NCBI GenBank assembly: GCA_016841205.1
Contig: JAENZP010000002.1
Location: 186,001 to 250,000, forward strand
Reading direction: 5' to 3'
From: Desulfoscipio geothermicus
Lineage (GTDB): Bacteria; Bacillota; Desulfotomaculia; Desulfotomaculales; Desulfallaceae
DNA length: 64,000 nt
In this document: in pieces, positions 27,603 to 36,844 of the stretch
Position numbering within the stretch: the first letter of the stretch is position 1
Layout of the letters: each line of letters begins with the position of its first letter
Program-made: the position numbers and the translations under genes
The notes under the pieces: model-generated
Database searches by the model: none
Seen by the model: only the letters and a program-made list of their open reading frames with translations
Told to the model about the DNA's origin: nothing

Positions 27603-27690
27603 GGGGTCAGACCTTGACATTTGACATATTTTATGTCAAATGTCAAGGTCTGACCCAATTTTACTGTCAAGGTCTGAACCCAATTTTTTT
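27603..27690. repeat. Dispersed palindromic repeat, copy A (with a partial third arm)
   Basis: Two 25-nt arms, 27604-27628 and 27632-27656, are perfectly complementary (GGGTCAGACCTTGACATTTG and on), with a TTT loop. A shortened further arm follows at about 27666-27680 (TGTCAAGGTCTGAACCC) and a fourth scrap TTTTTTTGACCCC after it. That arm forms the last codons of the cysteine desulfurase gene. Other copies are at 41853-41876 and 43899-43950. Confidence 0.92.
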
Positions 27691-28869
27691 GACCCCATAC
27701 AAAGCGTATAGTTCCTGGACCACCGCTGCTGTTTGCTCCACCACGTAATCAATTTCCTCTTCAGTAGTCTTCGGTGATAAGCTAAATCGAACCGCCCCTT
27801 CCAGCAGGTCACCTTTTACGCCCATAGCTTTTAAAACATGACTGCCCGGATTTTTCCGGCTGGCACAGGCAGACCCGGTTGAAACATAAATACCCCGCTC
27901 CTCCAGTGAGTGCAGCACTATCTCACCGCGTAGCCCCGGAAAGGATAGGTTGGCAATATGCGGAGCGCAGCGCGAACTATTCTGGTGACACGGAGGGCCG
28001 TTTAATAAAACGCCAGGTACGGCTGCCAGAATGCCCTCCACAAGCTTCTTTTTCAGGGGAAATAGTTTCCCCTGTGCCCCGCGGGCCTCCCGGGCAATTA
28101 CCGCGGCCGCCACGCCAAAACCGGCAATGCCGGGCACATTTTCAGTACCCGAGCGCCAGCCGTGTTCCTGCCCGCCACCGGCCACCAGGGGCCGCAACTG
28201 AGTGTGCGGTGCCACATATAGTGCCCCAACCCCTTTAGGGCCATGCACCTTGTGGGCGCTCACCGACAATAAATCCACGCCCAGCTCCCCGGGCAGCACG
28301 GGCATTTTACCATAAGCCTGCACCGCGTCTACATGCCATAGCAGTTTGCGCCCGCCCTTACGAAAACCAGCCAGCACTACGGAGATTTCTTCCAGCGGCT
28401 GTACCGCACCCACCTCATTATTCACGTACATCACGGACACTAGATAAGTTTCCTCCCGCAAAGCTTCCTGCAATTGTTGGGGATCCACCACCCCCTGCCC
28501 GTCAACAGGTAGCACCGTTACCTCAACGCCTTGCTCTTTTAACTGTTCTAAGGCACTTAAAACTGCGGGGTGCTCTACGGCTGTGGTTACCACATGCCTT
28601 CCATGACGGCCAGGCAACGCCCCCTTGATGGCTAAATTGATCGCCTCGGTGCCCCCACCGGTGAACACAATTTCACTGGGGCTCACGCCCAAACTAGTGG
28701 CCACCGCTTCCCGTGCCTGGCTCAACAACCTGCCGGCCTCTACACCTTTTTTATGCAGCGAGGAAGGGTTTCCATAATGTTCTTCCATCGCCTCCACCAC
28801 GGCCCGGATTACTGCGGGATAAGGACAGGTGGTGGCGCTATTGTCCAGATATACTTGTCGACCTGTCAT
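27667..28869 (-). CDS. Cysteine desulfurase (IscS/NifS type)
   Basis: A ~400-residue PLP enzyme that removes sulfur from cysteine as a protein persulfide. YLDNSATTCPYPAVI opens it, the PLP Lys is in LLSVSAHKVHGPKGVGALY (about 205), and the sulfur-accepting Cys in STGSACASRKN (about 330). The next gene, thiI, would receive the sulfur. ATG 28869 (MTGRQVYLDNS) is preferred; a GTG three codons earlier is possible. Its C-terminus ends YGVKKIGFRP-stop, and the final codons GGG TTC AGA CCT TGA belong to the dispersed palindromic repeat, so the original end of the gene was overwritten. Confidence 0.94.
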   Translation of the reverse strand: MTGRQVYLDNSATTCPYPAVIRAVVEAMEEHYGNPSSLHKKGVEAGRLLSQAREAVATSLGVSPSEIVFTGGGTEAINLAIKGALPGRHGRHVVTTAVEHPAVLSALEQLKEQGVEVTVLPVDGQGVVDPQQLQEALREETYLVSVMYVNNEVGAVQPLEEISVVLAGFRKGGRKLLWHVDAVQAYGKMPVLPGELGVDLLSVSAHKVHGPKGVGALYVAPHTQLRPLVAGGGQEHGWRSGTENVPGIAGFGVAAAVIAREARGAQGKLFPLKKKLVEGILAAVPGVLLNGPPCHQNSSRCAPHIANLSFPGLRGEIVLHSLEERGIYVSTGSACASRKNPGSHVLKAMGVKGDLLEGAVRFSLSPKTTEEEIDYVVEQTAAVVQELYALYGVKKIGFRP

Positions 28870-29008
28870 TATTGCCACTTCCCCAAATAATTCTTAATTA
28901 AACCATACGTTTTTCACATTATTTCATAGTATACCGCAAACCAAACAGCGTCAAGCAACATATCGGGCAGCATCCATCATATATCATTCAGGTGAACTTG
29001 CCGTAAGA

Positions 29009-29036
29009 AAGGCACCGGAAACTTATCCCGGCGCCT
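29009..29036 (-). terminator. Terminator after yvcK
   Basis: GGCGCCGG and CCGGTGCC (29035-29028 and 29018-29011 on the minus strand) pair with one G-T and are followed by TTTCTT. Confidence 0.75.
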
Positions 29037-29077
29037 TCACATTATCTCCCAATTATGGGCAGAGATAGCTAATACCT

Positions 29078-30415
29078 TTATAAAACCATATTGTCATGTC
29101 TACCATCAGCTTGTTCAAAGCGGAGATAATTATTCAAATACACCACCCTCTCCGGATGGTGGCGATCATACACCAGCCTGATGAGTAGATGAGCCAGCTT
29201 GTCGGGGTGATGGCGCACAACTCCACCCTCCTGCAGCAACTCGTCGAAAACAGGTGTCACCCCCAAATCGGTAATAGCTTCAAGATCCGCCTTAACCGGT
29301 GTGGCACCCTCCCTGTGATACCGCTCCACCAACCAGACCGGCACGATTTGTGTGTTAACAACCATGTAATCAACTATTTCACCGGCATGCTCAATGATGG
29401 CCTGCAAGTGCCGAGAAGCAGAATATCCGTCGGTTTCCCCGGGCTGGGTCATTACATTGCAAACATAAATTTTAGCAGCCCGGGCACGGGTTATAGCCTC
29501 TGGTATACCCTGCACCATGAGACCGGGCAGAATACTGGTATAAAGGCTTCCCGGTCCCATAATAATGGCATCGGCCTCTTCAATCGCTTTCAAGACCTCC
29601 TCGGTAGAGCGGCAATTATCCGGATCTAAATATACGCGTTTTATTTTATTATGGCCTTTCGAAATTTTGGATTCCCCGCAAACCACTGAACCGTCTTCCA
29701 TTTCCGCACACAACCGGACATCGGCCAAAGTGGCCGGAAAAACCTGCCCCCGCACCGCCAGCACCCGGCTTAGACTGCGCACCGCCTGGTCAAAGCCGCC
29801 GCTAATACCAGACAAAGCCGCCAGCAAAAGATTACCCATATTATGCCCTTTAAGTTCACCCATAGTGAAACGATACTGCAGCAGATCTTTCATCAGAGGC
29901 TCCCGGTCGGCCAAGGCCACCAGACAGTTACGGATGTCACCGGGGGGCAAAATACCCAAATCACCCCGCAGCCGGCCAGAGCTGCCTCCATCATCGGCGA
30001 CCGTAACAACGGCTGTCAGATTATCAGTATATAGCTTAAGACCCCGCAATAAAACAGGAATTCCCGTGCCACCGCCGATGACCACCACCCGAGGTCCTTT
30101 TTCCAAACGACGCCGGTTATAAATAACATCCACCAACCTGTCCCCGCTCGGCATGATAGCGTTAATCACCGAATGCATAGTCCGCCACAACCCGTAAACC
30201 ACTAAAACAGCTCCGACGGCCATAGCAGCAATGCCAGGCAGCAGTAACCAGCTTAAGCCCGTCATATCGTAAATTAAATTTTTTAGCAAAAAACCCGGGG
30301 CCGGAATATAAGAATAAAATATCAGCGCCATTCCGGCAAATAACAACACGCACCCCAATACCGCCATTAAGAGCCAACGTTTGATATACATGCCAGGATA
30401 AAGCCATTTAATCAT
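29078..30415 (-). CDS. yvcK: YvcK/CofD-like protein (gluconeogenesis factor family)
   Basis: A 445-residue protein. Two N-terminal membrane helices (WLLMAVLGCVLLFAGMALIF and LLPGIAAMAVGAVLVVYGLW) are followed by the CofD-like domain VVVIGGGTGIPVLLRGLKLY and VTVADDGGSSGRLRGDLG, with PPGDIRNCLVAL. In Bacillus, YvcK binds UDP-GlcNAc and is needed for growth on gluconeogenic carbon and for cell-wall placement. The membrane anchor is an addition seen in part of the family. It is coupled to rapZ, 46 nt away. Confidence 0.94.
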   Translation of the reverse strand: MIKWLYPGMYIKRWLLMAVLGCVLLFAGMALIFYSYIPAPGFLLKNLIYDMTGLSWLLLPGIAAMAVGAVLVVYGLWRTMHSVINAIMPSGDRLVDVIYNRRRLEKGPRVVVIGGGTGIPVLLRGLKLYTDNLTAVVTVADDGGSSGRLRGDLGILPPGDIRNCLVALADREPLMKDLLQYRFTMGELKGHNMGNLLLAALSGISGGFDQAVRSLSRVLAVRGQVFPATLADVRLCAEMEDGSVVCGESKISKGHNKIKRVYLDPDNCRSTEEVLKAIEEADAIIMGPGSLYTSILPGLMVQGIPEAITRARAAKIYVCNVMTQPGETDGYSASRHLQAIIEHAGEIVDYMVVNTQIVPVWLVERYHREGATPVKADLEAITDLGVTPVFDELLQEGGVVRHHPDKLAHLLIRLVYDRHHPERVVYLNNYLRFEQADGRHDNMVL

Positions 30416-30461
30416 CTTTTTATAGCCCCCCGTATGTCTTCCGCATTATCTAGAGACGCAC

Positions 30462-31328
30462 CTAACCAACCCGGCTGATATCCCTGTGAGTGACCGCCAC
30501 CCGGTACTCCTTAGTCTGCAATATCTCCCCCAACCGGTTCGCCAGAGCCACAGAGCGATGCATACCGCCGGTGCACCCGATGGCGATCATTAATGTGGTC
30601 TTACCTTCCTCTATATAGCACGGGATAAGAAATTCCACCAGGTCGGTAAATTTCTCTATAAATCTTGTTGTAACCGGTGAATTAAATATAAAATCACGCA
30701 CTACCGGTTCATTACCGGATAATTGCCGCATAGCCGGGTCATAGAAAGGATTGGGCAAGAAACGCACATCAATTACCAGATCACTATCCAAGGGAATACC
30801 ATATTTAAAGCCAAAGGAAATAACGGTGATGAGCAGCTGAGAATTAGCTGTTTCGCTGCCGAACAAGTCAACCAGCTTATCCTTGAGCTCCTGGGGCTTT
30901 AAATTAGAAGTATCGATAATTTTATCGGCCCGGCCCTTGATTTCCGCCAACAATACCTGTTCCTCAAGAATGTTAGGCAACACTTCGCCATGCGTACCGA
31001 GTGGATGGCGGCGGCGAGATTCTTTAAAGCGCCTGACCAGCACCTCATCCGAGGCCTCCAGAAATAATATCTCGTACTTAATAGCACACTGTTCCAGCTG
31101 CCCCAGTACATCGGATAAGGCTTGAAAAAACTCCCCGCCCCGAATATCTACAACTAATGCCATATTATTAATACCCCGGTTTGTTTGTGCACAAAGTTCG
31201 GCGAACTTGGGGATCAAGGTTGGTGGTAAATTATCCACGCAAAAATAACCCATGTCTTCCAGGTAGCGCAGCGCTTGAGTTTTTCCGGCACCGGACTGGC
31301 CGGTGACGATAACCATATGAGCATTCAA
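30462..31328 (-). CDS. rapZ: RNase adapter/nucleotide-binding protein RapZ (YvcJ)
   Basis: A 288-residue P-loop protein. Walker A is [20 protein letters not shown], followed by [23 protein letters not shown] and [20 protein letters not shown] then LPNPFYDP are family signatures. The C-terminal domain has [17 protein letters not shown], the metabolite/RNA-binding part. In Firmicutes (YvcJ) it binds nucleotides and its link to GlmS control is less clear than in E. coli. It starts at TTG 31328 and is followed by yvcK, as usual. Confidence 0.95.
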   Translation of the reverse strand: MNAHMVIVTGQSGAGKTQALRYLEDMGYFCVDNLPPTLIPKFAELCAQTNRGINNMALVVDIRGGEFFQALSDVLGQLEQCAIKYEILFLEASDEVLVRRFKESRRRHPLGTHGEVLPNILEEQVLLAEIKGRADKIIDTSNLKPQELKDKLVDLFGSETANSQLLITVISFGFKYGIPLDSDLVIDVRFLPNPFYDPAMRQLSGNEPVVRDFIFNSPVTTRFIEKFTDLVEFLIPCYIEEGKTTLMIAIGCTGGMHRSVALANRLGEILQTKEYRVAVTHRDISRVG

Positions 31329-31368
31329 TAGAACTTACCCTTTCTATGTAAACTTATCCGGCAACGAT

Positions 31369-32178
31369 TCATGAACCGGCGGATACTGTTCTCCTAACCA
31401 AACCACCGACGGCACCTGGTAAATACCCCGGCACTGCATTCTGGCCGGCCGGGCGGGCATTTAACACCCGTTCCGAGGGCACCCGGTACTTGTCCAGCAG
31501 CTGGATACCAATACCCAGCTCACCTACAGTTCCGGGGTAATGGGCATCACTGTTCACCACCAGTAGCGCCCCTTTGCGCAGCGCGGCCCGAACCACCTCA
31601 TCCCGGTCGTAATGGTGGCCGGAGTTTATTTCCATAGCACATCCGGTTCCGGCGCAGGCCCGGGCCACCTCGTCCAGATCCACAGCCATAACCAAACCGG
31701 GGTGGGAGATAAAAGTCAGCGGGTTATTGCGCACGGCGGCCACCAGTGCCATGGTATTTGATTCGCGCATCTTTTCCCGCACCCACCCGGACGTTTTGCC
31801 AATCCGGTTGGGCAATATCCAGGTCAGCGTTTCCCACCATGGCTTACACCAAACTTGAGGATGAAGGCCGGCAATCAATACATCGAGCTCATTGATTATG
31901 GGCTCCGGCACATCGATCTCCCCGCGCAGGCTGATCACATTAGCTTCGGCGCCCACCAGCACCCGCACCGGGTAAAGTTCAGAAAGCCGGGCCGCCTGAT
32001 CCTTTAGCTCCCGGTATACCCCCGCATCACGGACACCGATAAACATGCCCCGGGGACCGTGATCGGTTATAGCTACCTCCGCCAGACCGCGCCGGGCCGC
32101 CGCAGCCACTATTTCCTCCGGCGTGGCGTGCCCATCACTGTAGCTGGTATGCACATGCCAATCAGCAAACAACTGCAT
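31369..32178 (-). CDS. PHP-domain phosphoesterase
   Basis: A 269-residue protein with the PHP fold. The metal-binding histidines are in DWHVHTSYSDGHATPEEIVA and ITDHGPRG, with further ligands in HPGLVMAVD, INSGHHYDRDEV and VNSDAHYPG. Such proteins hydrolyse phosphate esters (histidinol phosphatase- or nucleotidase-like), but the substrate cannot be read. It heads the rapZ-yvcK group (40 nt to rapZ) and diverges from pgi. Confidence 0.85.
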   Translation of the reverse strand: MQLFADWHVHTSYSDGHATPEEIVAAAARRGLAEVAITDHGPRGMFIGVRDAGVYRELKDQAARLSELYPVRVLVGAEANVISLRGEIDVPEPIINELDVLIAGLHPQVWCKPWWETLTWILPNRIGKTSGWVREKMRESNTMALVAAVRNNPLTFISHPGLVMAVDLDEVARACAGTGCAMEINSGHHYDRDEVVRAALRKGALLVVNSDAHYPGTVGELGIGIQLLDKYRVPSERVLNARPAGQNAVPGYLPGAVGGLVRRTVSAGS

Positions 32179-32567
32179 ACAGCATTACTCCTGTTTGTGC
32201 TCATGCACTGTTTATATTTTACCATATCCGAGCTTAAATACAATTTCCTTCCGATGGCACTATGTTTACCAAGGCAAAAAACTTTATTCCGGTCATCATA
32301 ATATTTTTGAGGATTAACACATAAATATTTAACTGGCCATACCGGATTATGCAATAATAGATGTATTTTCTGCCAGCGTGGCTTTAAAAGTTATGTAAAA
32401 ACATCTATACTATAATGGTAAAATAACCAATTTAGAACAGCGCGATTTTTTAGCTATCAATCTTGCCTGTTAATTATAACGTTAATTTAAATTACAAAAA
32501 CAATTACGTAAATAACCCCTGGCATGCGGATATACTAAAACAGAAATTTTACTAAGGATGTGAGCAA
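32179..32567. other. Divergent promoter region of the PHP gene and pgi
   Basis: No gene is visible. The sequence is A+T-rich and should hold promoters in both directions. AAGGATGTGAGCAA before 32568 is the pgi ribosome site. No convincing operator or riboswitch was seen. Confidence 0.5.
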
Positions 32568-33959
32568 ATGCAAGAATTAATTACTATTGACATAGGCAGT
32601 TTGTTAAGTAATCAAGACCCGGCCCACTTTATTCCCCGGGCTGATTTTGATCAATTTGCCGCTAAATACGGGCAGGCATTTGAAAAGTTCCAGGCACCCC
32701 TAAAGGATGGGCAATCCCCGATTACCCTTTCCTTGAGCGAGGCCGGCGCCCTCCCCCAGATAAAAGAGCTGGCCCAAGCGCTGAGCGAAAAATATGACAA
32801 TATACTGCTCCTGGGCATTGGCGGGTCAGCGCTGGGGGCCAAAGCAGTGCTGCAGTTTTTGCATGGTCCCTTTTACAACCTGGAAAAGCGTGCTCATCCC
32901 CGCTTGTTTATACTCGATAACCTGGACCCGGTGCTGGTAACCAAGGCCCTGGAGGTTGTTGATATTGCTAAAACCGCTATCATTTACACCAGCAAATCAG
33001 GTTCCACCCCGGAAACAGCAGCGCAATTTATTTTCTTCTACAACAAATACAAAGCAGCAGGCGGCCGCATGGAAGATATCGTGATTATCTGCGACCCCGG
33101 CGACAACGGCATTAATCATATTGCCCAACAGCTGGGCTGCCACTTGCTGCATATCCCCAAGGACCTGCCCGGCCGGTATTCCGTTTTATCTTCCGTGGGC
33201 TTTTTGCCCGCTGAAATTACCGGTATAGACAGCACCCGGCTGCTTGCCGGCGCAGTAGAAGTGCATCAATCCATCCTTGATACACCGATGCCGCAAAATG
33301 CACTTTTCGCCCTTGGCAACTGCCTTTATGAACTGGCCATGAAGGGCAAATCCATCCATGCGCTGTTTAATTACAGCAGCCTGCTGTTTGAATTTGGTTT
33401 ATGGTTTGTGCAATTATGGGCGGAAAGCCTGGGTAAAAAAATGAATCTGGACGGCCAGGAAGTTTACGCCGGCACCACGCCGCTGACCAGCCTGGGGGCC
33501 ACGGACCAGCACTCCATATTGCAGCTTTTTAAAGAAGGCCCTGCTGATAAGGTGCTGGGATTTGTGAGGATAAACAGCCTGCCCGTAGATGTTACTTTGC
33601 CGGAAGCCTTCCCTGCGGAAAAAGAATACGCTTACTTTACAGGACATACCATGAGCGAGCAGCTCAGTATTGAGCAGCTCGCCACCGAAATGACCCTGGT
33701 TGGAGCAGGTCGGCCCTGCTACCGGATCACCTTAAAGGAGGTATCCCCGGAGGCGCTGGGTGCACTGTTATATTTCTATGAAGCACTGGTAGTATACACA
33801 GCCGGCTTATGGCACATCAATCCCTTCGACCAGCCCGGCGTGGAAGAAGGCAAAAACATTACTTATGCGCTAATGGGCCGAAAAGACTACAGCCAAAAGC
33901 GTTCGGATTACGAAAAAGCGGTGGCGCAATACAACGGGGTCAGGCTGATACTTTCTTAA
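32568..33959 (+). CDS. pgi: Glucose-6-phosphate isomerase
   Basis: A 463-residue isomerase interconverting glucose-6-phosphate and fructose-6-phosphate. LLLGIGGSALGAKAVLQFLH holds the substrate loop, YTSKSGSTPETAAQF the SIS phosphate-binding serine/threonine cluster, and GTTPLTSLGATDQHSILQLF the signature near the active site. NPFDQPGVEEGK at the end matches the family. It is the short (~450 residue) bacterial form. It is a single gene, opposite in direction to its neighbours, closed by a strong terminator. Confidence 0.97.
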   Translation: MQELITIDIGSLLSNQDPAHFIPRADFDQFAAKYGQAFEKFQAPLKDGQSPITLSLSEAGALPQIKELAQALSEKYDNILLLGIGGSALGAKAVLQFLHGPFYNLEKRAHPRLFILDNLDPVLVTKALEVVDIAKTAIIYTSKSGSTPETAAQFIFFYNKYKAAGGRMEDIVIICDPGDNGINHIAQQLGCHLLHIPKDLPGRYSVLSSVGFLPAEITGIDSTRLLAGAVEVHQSILDTPMPQNALFALGNCLYELAMKGKSIHALFNYSSLLFEFGLWFVQLWAESLGKKMNLDGQEVYAGTTPLTSLGATDQHSILQLFKEGPADKVLGFVRINSLPVDVTLPEAFPAEKEYAYFTGHTMSEQLSIEQLATEMTLVGAGRPCYRITLKEVSPEALGALLYFYEALVVYTAGLWHINPFDQPGVEEGKNITYALMGRKDYSQKRSDYEKAVAQYNGVRLILS

Positions 33960-33997
33960 ACTAACAGCCAAATTATAATATATCATTATATAAATAT

Positions 33998-34032
33998 AGC
34001 CTGACCAAACAACAAAAATGGTCAGGCTTTAC
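33998..34032 (+). terminator. Terminator of pgi
   Basis: AGCCTGACCA (33998-34007) pairs perfectly with TGGTCAGGCT (34019-34028), followed by TTACTTCTTT. Confidence 0.9.
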
Positions 34033-34071
34033 TTCTTTAAGTTAGCGCGCTTATTGCGTATACCCATTGCC

Positions 34072-34893
34072 TTACGAGGTGGTTAATATAAATTTCTCTA
34101 CCACTTCGGCCACTCCACACTCATCGTTGCTGCGGCATACGTAATCAGCCCGTGCTTTGATTTCCGGGCGGGCATTGCCCACCACCACACTTAACCCGGC
34201 ATAATCAATCATTTCCAGGTCATTGTAACTGTCTCCCACCGCGATAATCTCATCCCGCCCCACGCCATAGTACTCGGCAATGGCCGCCAGAGCATCGCCT
34301 TTATTCCCCAGCGGGTGGGAAAACTCCAAAAAATGGGGTTTAGACTTGGAGATGTGCAGTTGGTCCCCAAATATGGGCCGCACCTCGGCAAGCAGGCGAT
34401 CAATCAACTCCTCCCGGGTAACCACCACTATCTTGGTGGGGTCCTGGCCCCGCTCCTGGAGAAAAGCCCCCAGGTCTCCCACCTCTTCCATAGGAATGCG
34501 GGAAATAGCGGTGTAAAGCTCGCTTTCCTTGGTTTGTTGCGCTATGTAGGGTAGGTCATCCAGGTAAATATTAACATGATAGCCATACCGGTTCACTAAT
34601 TCGATCACTTCCAGGGCGAGATTAAGAGGCACGGGCCGATGAAACAAAACATCACCGGTCACAGCATGCTTCACCAGGGCCCCCTGGTAGGTCATTAAAT
34701 ATTCCTCTACCCCCAATTCCCGGGCAAAGGGTAGCGCCGAGCAGAACATCCGGCCTGTAGCCAGAGTCACGCGCACCCCTGCCTTCCGCGCCTGTTCAAC
34801 AGCCCGGCGCGAGTCCTCGGGTATCATTAATCGGGAATTCAGCATGGTATCGTCCAAATCAACGGCCAGCAATTTATATTTGCATTTACTCAA
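34072..34893 (-). CDS. Cof-type HAD phosphatase
   Basis: A 273-residue HAD-superfamily hydrolase of the Cof/YidA group. Motif I with nucleophile Asp is LLAVDLDDTMLNSR, motif II is VTLATGRMF, and motifs III/IV are GNKGDALAAIAEYYG and IIAVGDSYNDLEMIDYAG. The C2 cap lies between about 85 and 190. Such enzymes dephosphorylate sugar phosphates or flavin/PLP-type cofactors, and the true substrate is unknown. Start is TTG 34893 behind GGGAGG. It lies 39 nt downstream of uvrC and is probably co-transcribed. Confidence 0.88.
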   Translation of the reverse strand: MSKCKYKLLAVDLDDTMLNSRLMIPEDSRRAVEQARKAGVRVTLATGRMFCSALPFARELGVEEYLMTYQGALVKHAVTGDVLFHRPVPLNLALEVIELVNRYGYHVNIYLDDLPYIAQQTKESELYTAISRIPMEEVGDLGAFLQERGQDPTKIVVVTREELIDRLLAEVRPIFGDQLHISKSKPHFLEFSHPLGNKGDALAAIAEYYGVGRDEIIAVGDSYNDLEMIDYAGLSVVVGNARPEIKARADYVCRSNDECGVAEVVEKFILTTS

Positions 34894-34932
34894 TTTTTAG
34901 CCTCCCAATAACCAATAGCTCCCTATTCAGAT

Positions 34933-36786
34933 CTAATCCCTGAAAAAATCGTACACCGCCCTGGCTGCTCGGTGGTTCATGCCCGGCACCGCAACCAGTT
35001 CCTCCAATTCGGCTGCCTGGATTTTTTCTACCGAACCAAAGGCCTTAAGCAGTTCCCGGCGGCGCACTGCGCCAATGCCCTCGATTTCTTCCAGCATGGA
35101 CTTGAGATTGCGCTTGCCCCGCAGCTGGCGATGATAGGTCACGGCAAACCGGTGCGCCTCGTCCCGCAGCCGCTGCAGCATTTTCAAGGCCGGGGAACTT
35201 TCAGGCAAACGCACGGGCTCTGAACGGCCAGGCAGAAACACTAATTCCTCCTCCTTGGCCAACCCGCAAACGTGTAGATCACTGAAGCCCTGCTCCTCAA
35301 GGGCCGCTACTGCAGAAGAAAGCTGTCCCTTACCACCGTCCACTACCACCAGGTCGGGGAAACGGTAAAACTTGGCCTCCCGGCTGGACATTTGTCCTGT
35401 ATTGACCAGCTCACGCTCCTCTCGTCCCCGGGCCAACCGCCGGTTCAGCACCTCACGCATAGAGGCAAAGTCGTCCGGCCCGGTTACGGTTTTAATCTTA
35501 AACCGCCGGTATTGTTGGGGTACAGGCTTACCTTCCTCAAATACCACCATGGAAGCCACAGATTCCGTGCCCTGGGTATTGGAAATATCGTAGCACTCCA
35601 TCCGCAGGGGCAGGGTCTTCAATTCCAGGGTCTCGACCAACTGCTCCATAGCCTTCTGCAGCTCATCCTTCCGGACCGCCCGCCCGGCTTCCACCTCCTG
35701 CAGCACCAATAAGGCATTACGGCCCGCCAAATCCACCAGGCGTTTTTTATCCCCCCGCTGCGGTCGGGCCAGGTAAACCCGCCCGCCGCGCTTATCGGAA
35801 AGCCAGCGCTCCAGCACCTCAACTTCTCCAAGCAGCACATCCTCCACCAGCACCTCCCGGGGAACAAACTCAGCCCGAAGGTAATATTGTTTAATGAAAC
35901 CCGTAAGTATTTCATCCCGTCCCATGTCCGAGGTGCCGTCCACCATAAAGTGCTCCCGACCAATAAGCTTGCCACCCCGCACATAGAACACCATTACGCA
36001 GGCTTCATCCTGCCCCCTGGCCATAGCCAGCACATCCCGGTCATTTTGGTCAGCGGTCACTATTTTTTGCCGTTCCATAACCTGTTCTACCGCTTGCAGT
36101 TGGTCCCGCAGTTCGGCAGCCCGCTCAAACTCCAGGTTTTCCGAAGCTTCTCCCATCCGCTGGCGCAACCCCTGCACCAAGTCCTCTTGTTTGCCCTCCA
36201 AAAATAACAGCACCCCGTCTACCAACTTGCGGTATTCCTCAGGGGTCACCATAGCGCAGCAGGGGCCCAGACACCGCTTAATATGCTGATTTAAACAAGG
36301 CCGGCTGCGCGGTGCCGGCACCTGCTGCTTGCACGTGCGCAACGGGAAAATGCGTCTCAGCAACCTCAGCGTTTCGTGCACTGCCCCCACCTGAGTGTAG
36401 GGGCCGAAATACCGGGCCCCGTCCTTAACCACCCGCCGGGTTATGAACACCCTGGGGAATTGCTCGTTGGTAGTTACCTTGATATAAGGATAACTTTTGT
36501 CGTCCTTAAGAATAATATTATACCGAGGGCGATGCTCCTTAATTAAATTAGACTCCAGGATAAGGGCCTCCACCTCGGAATCGGTAGTGATGAATTCAAA
36601 ATCCCGGGCCCGCTCCATCATGGACCGTACCTTGGCATTACGCTCCACTGCAGCGCTGAAATAGGACCTTACCCGGTTCTTCAGTGACACCGCTTTGCCT
36701 ACATATATAATTTGCCCGGCACCGTCCCGAAACAAATACACCCCTGGACTCTCGGGCAGCTGAGCCAGCTTATCACGCACTCCCAC
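34933..36786 (-). CDS. uvrC: Excinuclease ABC subunit C
   Basis: A 617-residue nuclease making both incisions in nucleotide-excision repair. GIY-YIG domain at the N-terminus (PESPGVYLFRDGAGQIIYVG), a cysteine cluster CLNQHIKRCLGPCCA (about 163-177), UVR domain (ENLEFERAAELRDQLQAVEQ), an RNase H-like nuclease (MECYDISNTQGTESVASMVV and VVDGGKGQLSSA), and a C-terminal helix-hairpin-helix (EEIEGIGAVRRRELLKAFGS). GTG 36786 or the GTG two codons later is the start; GGGGGT favours the latter. It is 58 nt after uvrA. Confidence 0.97.
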   Translation of the reverse strand: MGVRDKLAQLPESPGVYLFRDGAGQIIYVGKAVSLKNRVRSYFSAAVERNAKVRSMMERARDFEFITTDSEVEALILESNLIKEHRPRYNIILKDDKSYPYIKVTTNEQFPRVFITRRVVKDGARYFGPYTQVGAVHETLRLLRRIFPLRTCKQQVPAPRSRPCLNQHIKRCLGPCCAMVTPEEYRKLVDGVLLFLEGKQEDLVQGLRQRMGEASENLEFERAAELRDQLQAVEQVMERQKIVTADQNDRDVLAMARGQDEACVMVFYVRGGKLIGREHFMVDGTSDMGRDEILTGFIKQYYLRAEFVPREVLVEDVLLGEVEVLERWLSDKRGGRVYLARPQRGDKKRLVDLAGRNALLVLQEVEAGRAVRKDELQKAMEQLVETLELKTLPLRMECYDISNTQGTESVASMVVFEEGKPVPQQYRRFKIKTVTGPDDFASMREVLNRRLARGREERELVNTGQMSSREAKFYRFPDLVVVDGGKGQLSSAVAALEEQGFSDLHVCGLAKEEELVFLPGRSEPVRLPESSPALKMLQRLRDEAHRFAVTYHRQLRGKRNLKSMLEEIEGIGAVRRRELLKAFGSVEKIQAAELEELVAVPGMNHRAARAVYDFFRD

Positions 36787-36844
36787 ACCCCCTTTAACCC
36801 GGCATTCAATCCTTTAACCTGTCAATCCTTCAACCGCTAACCTT

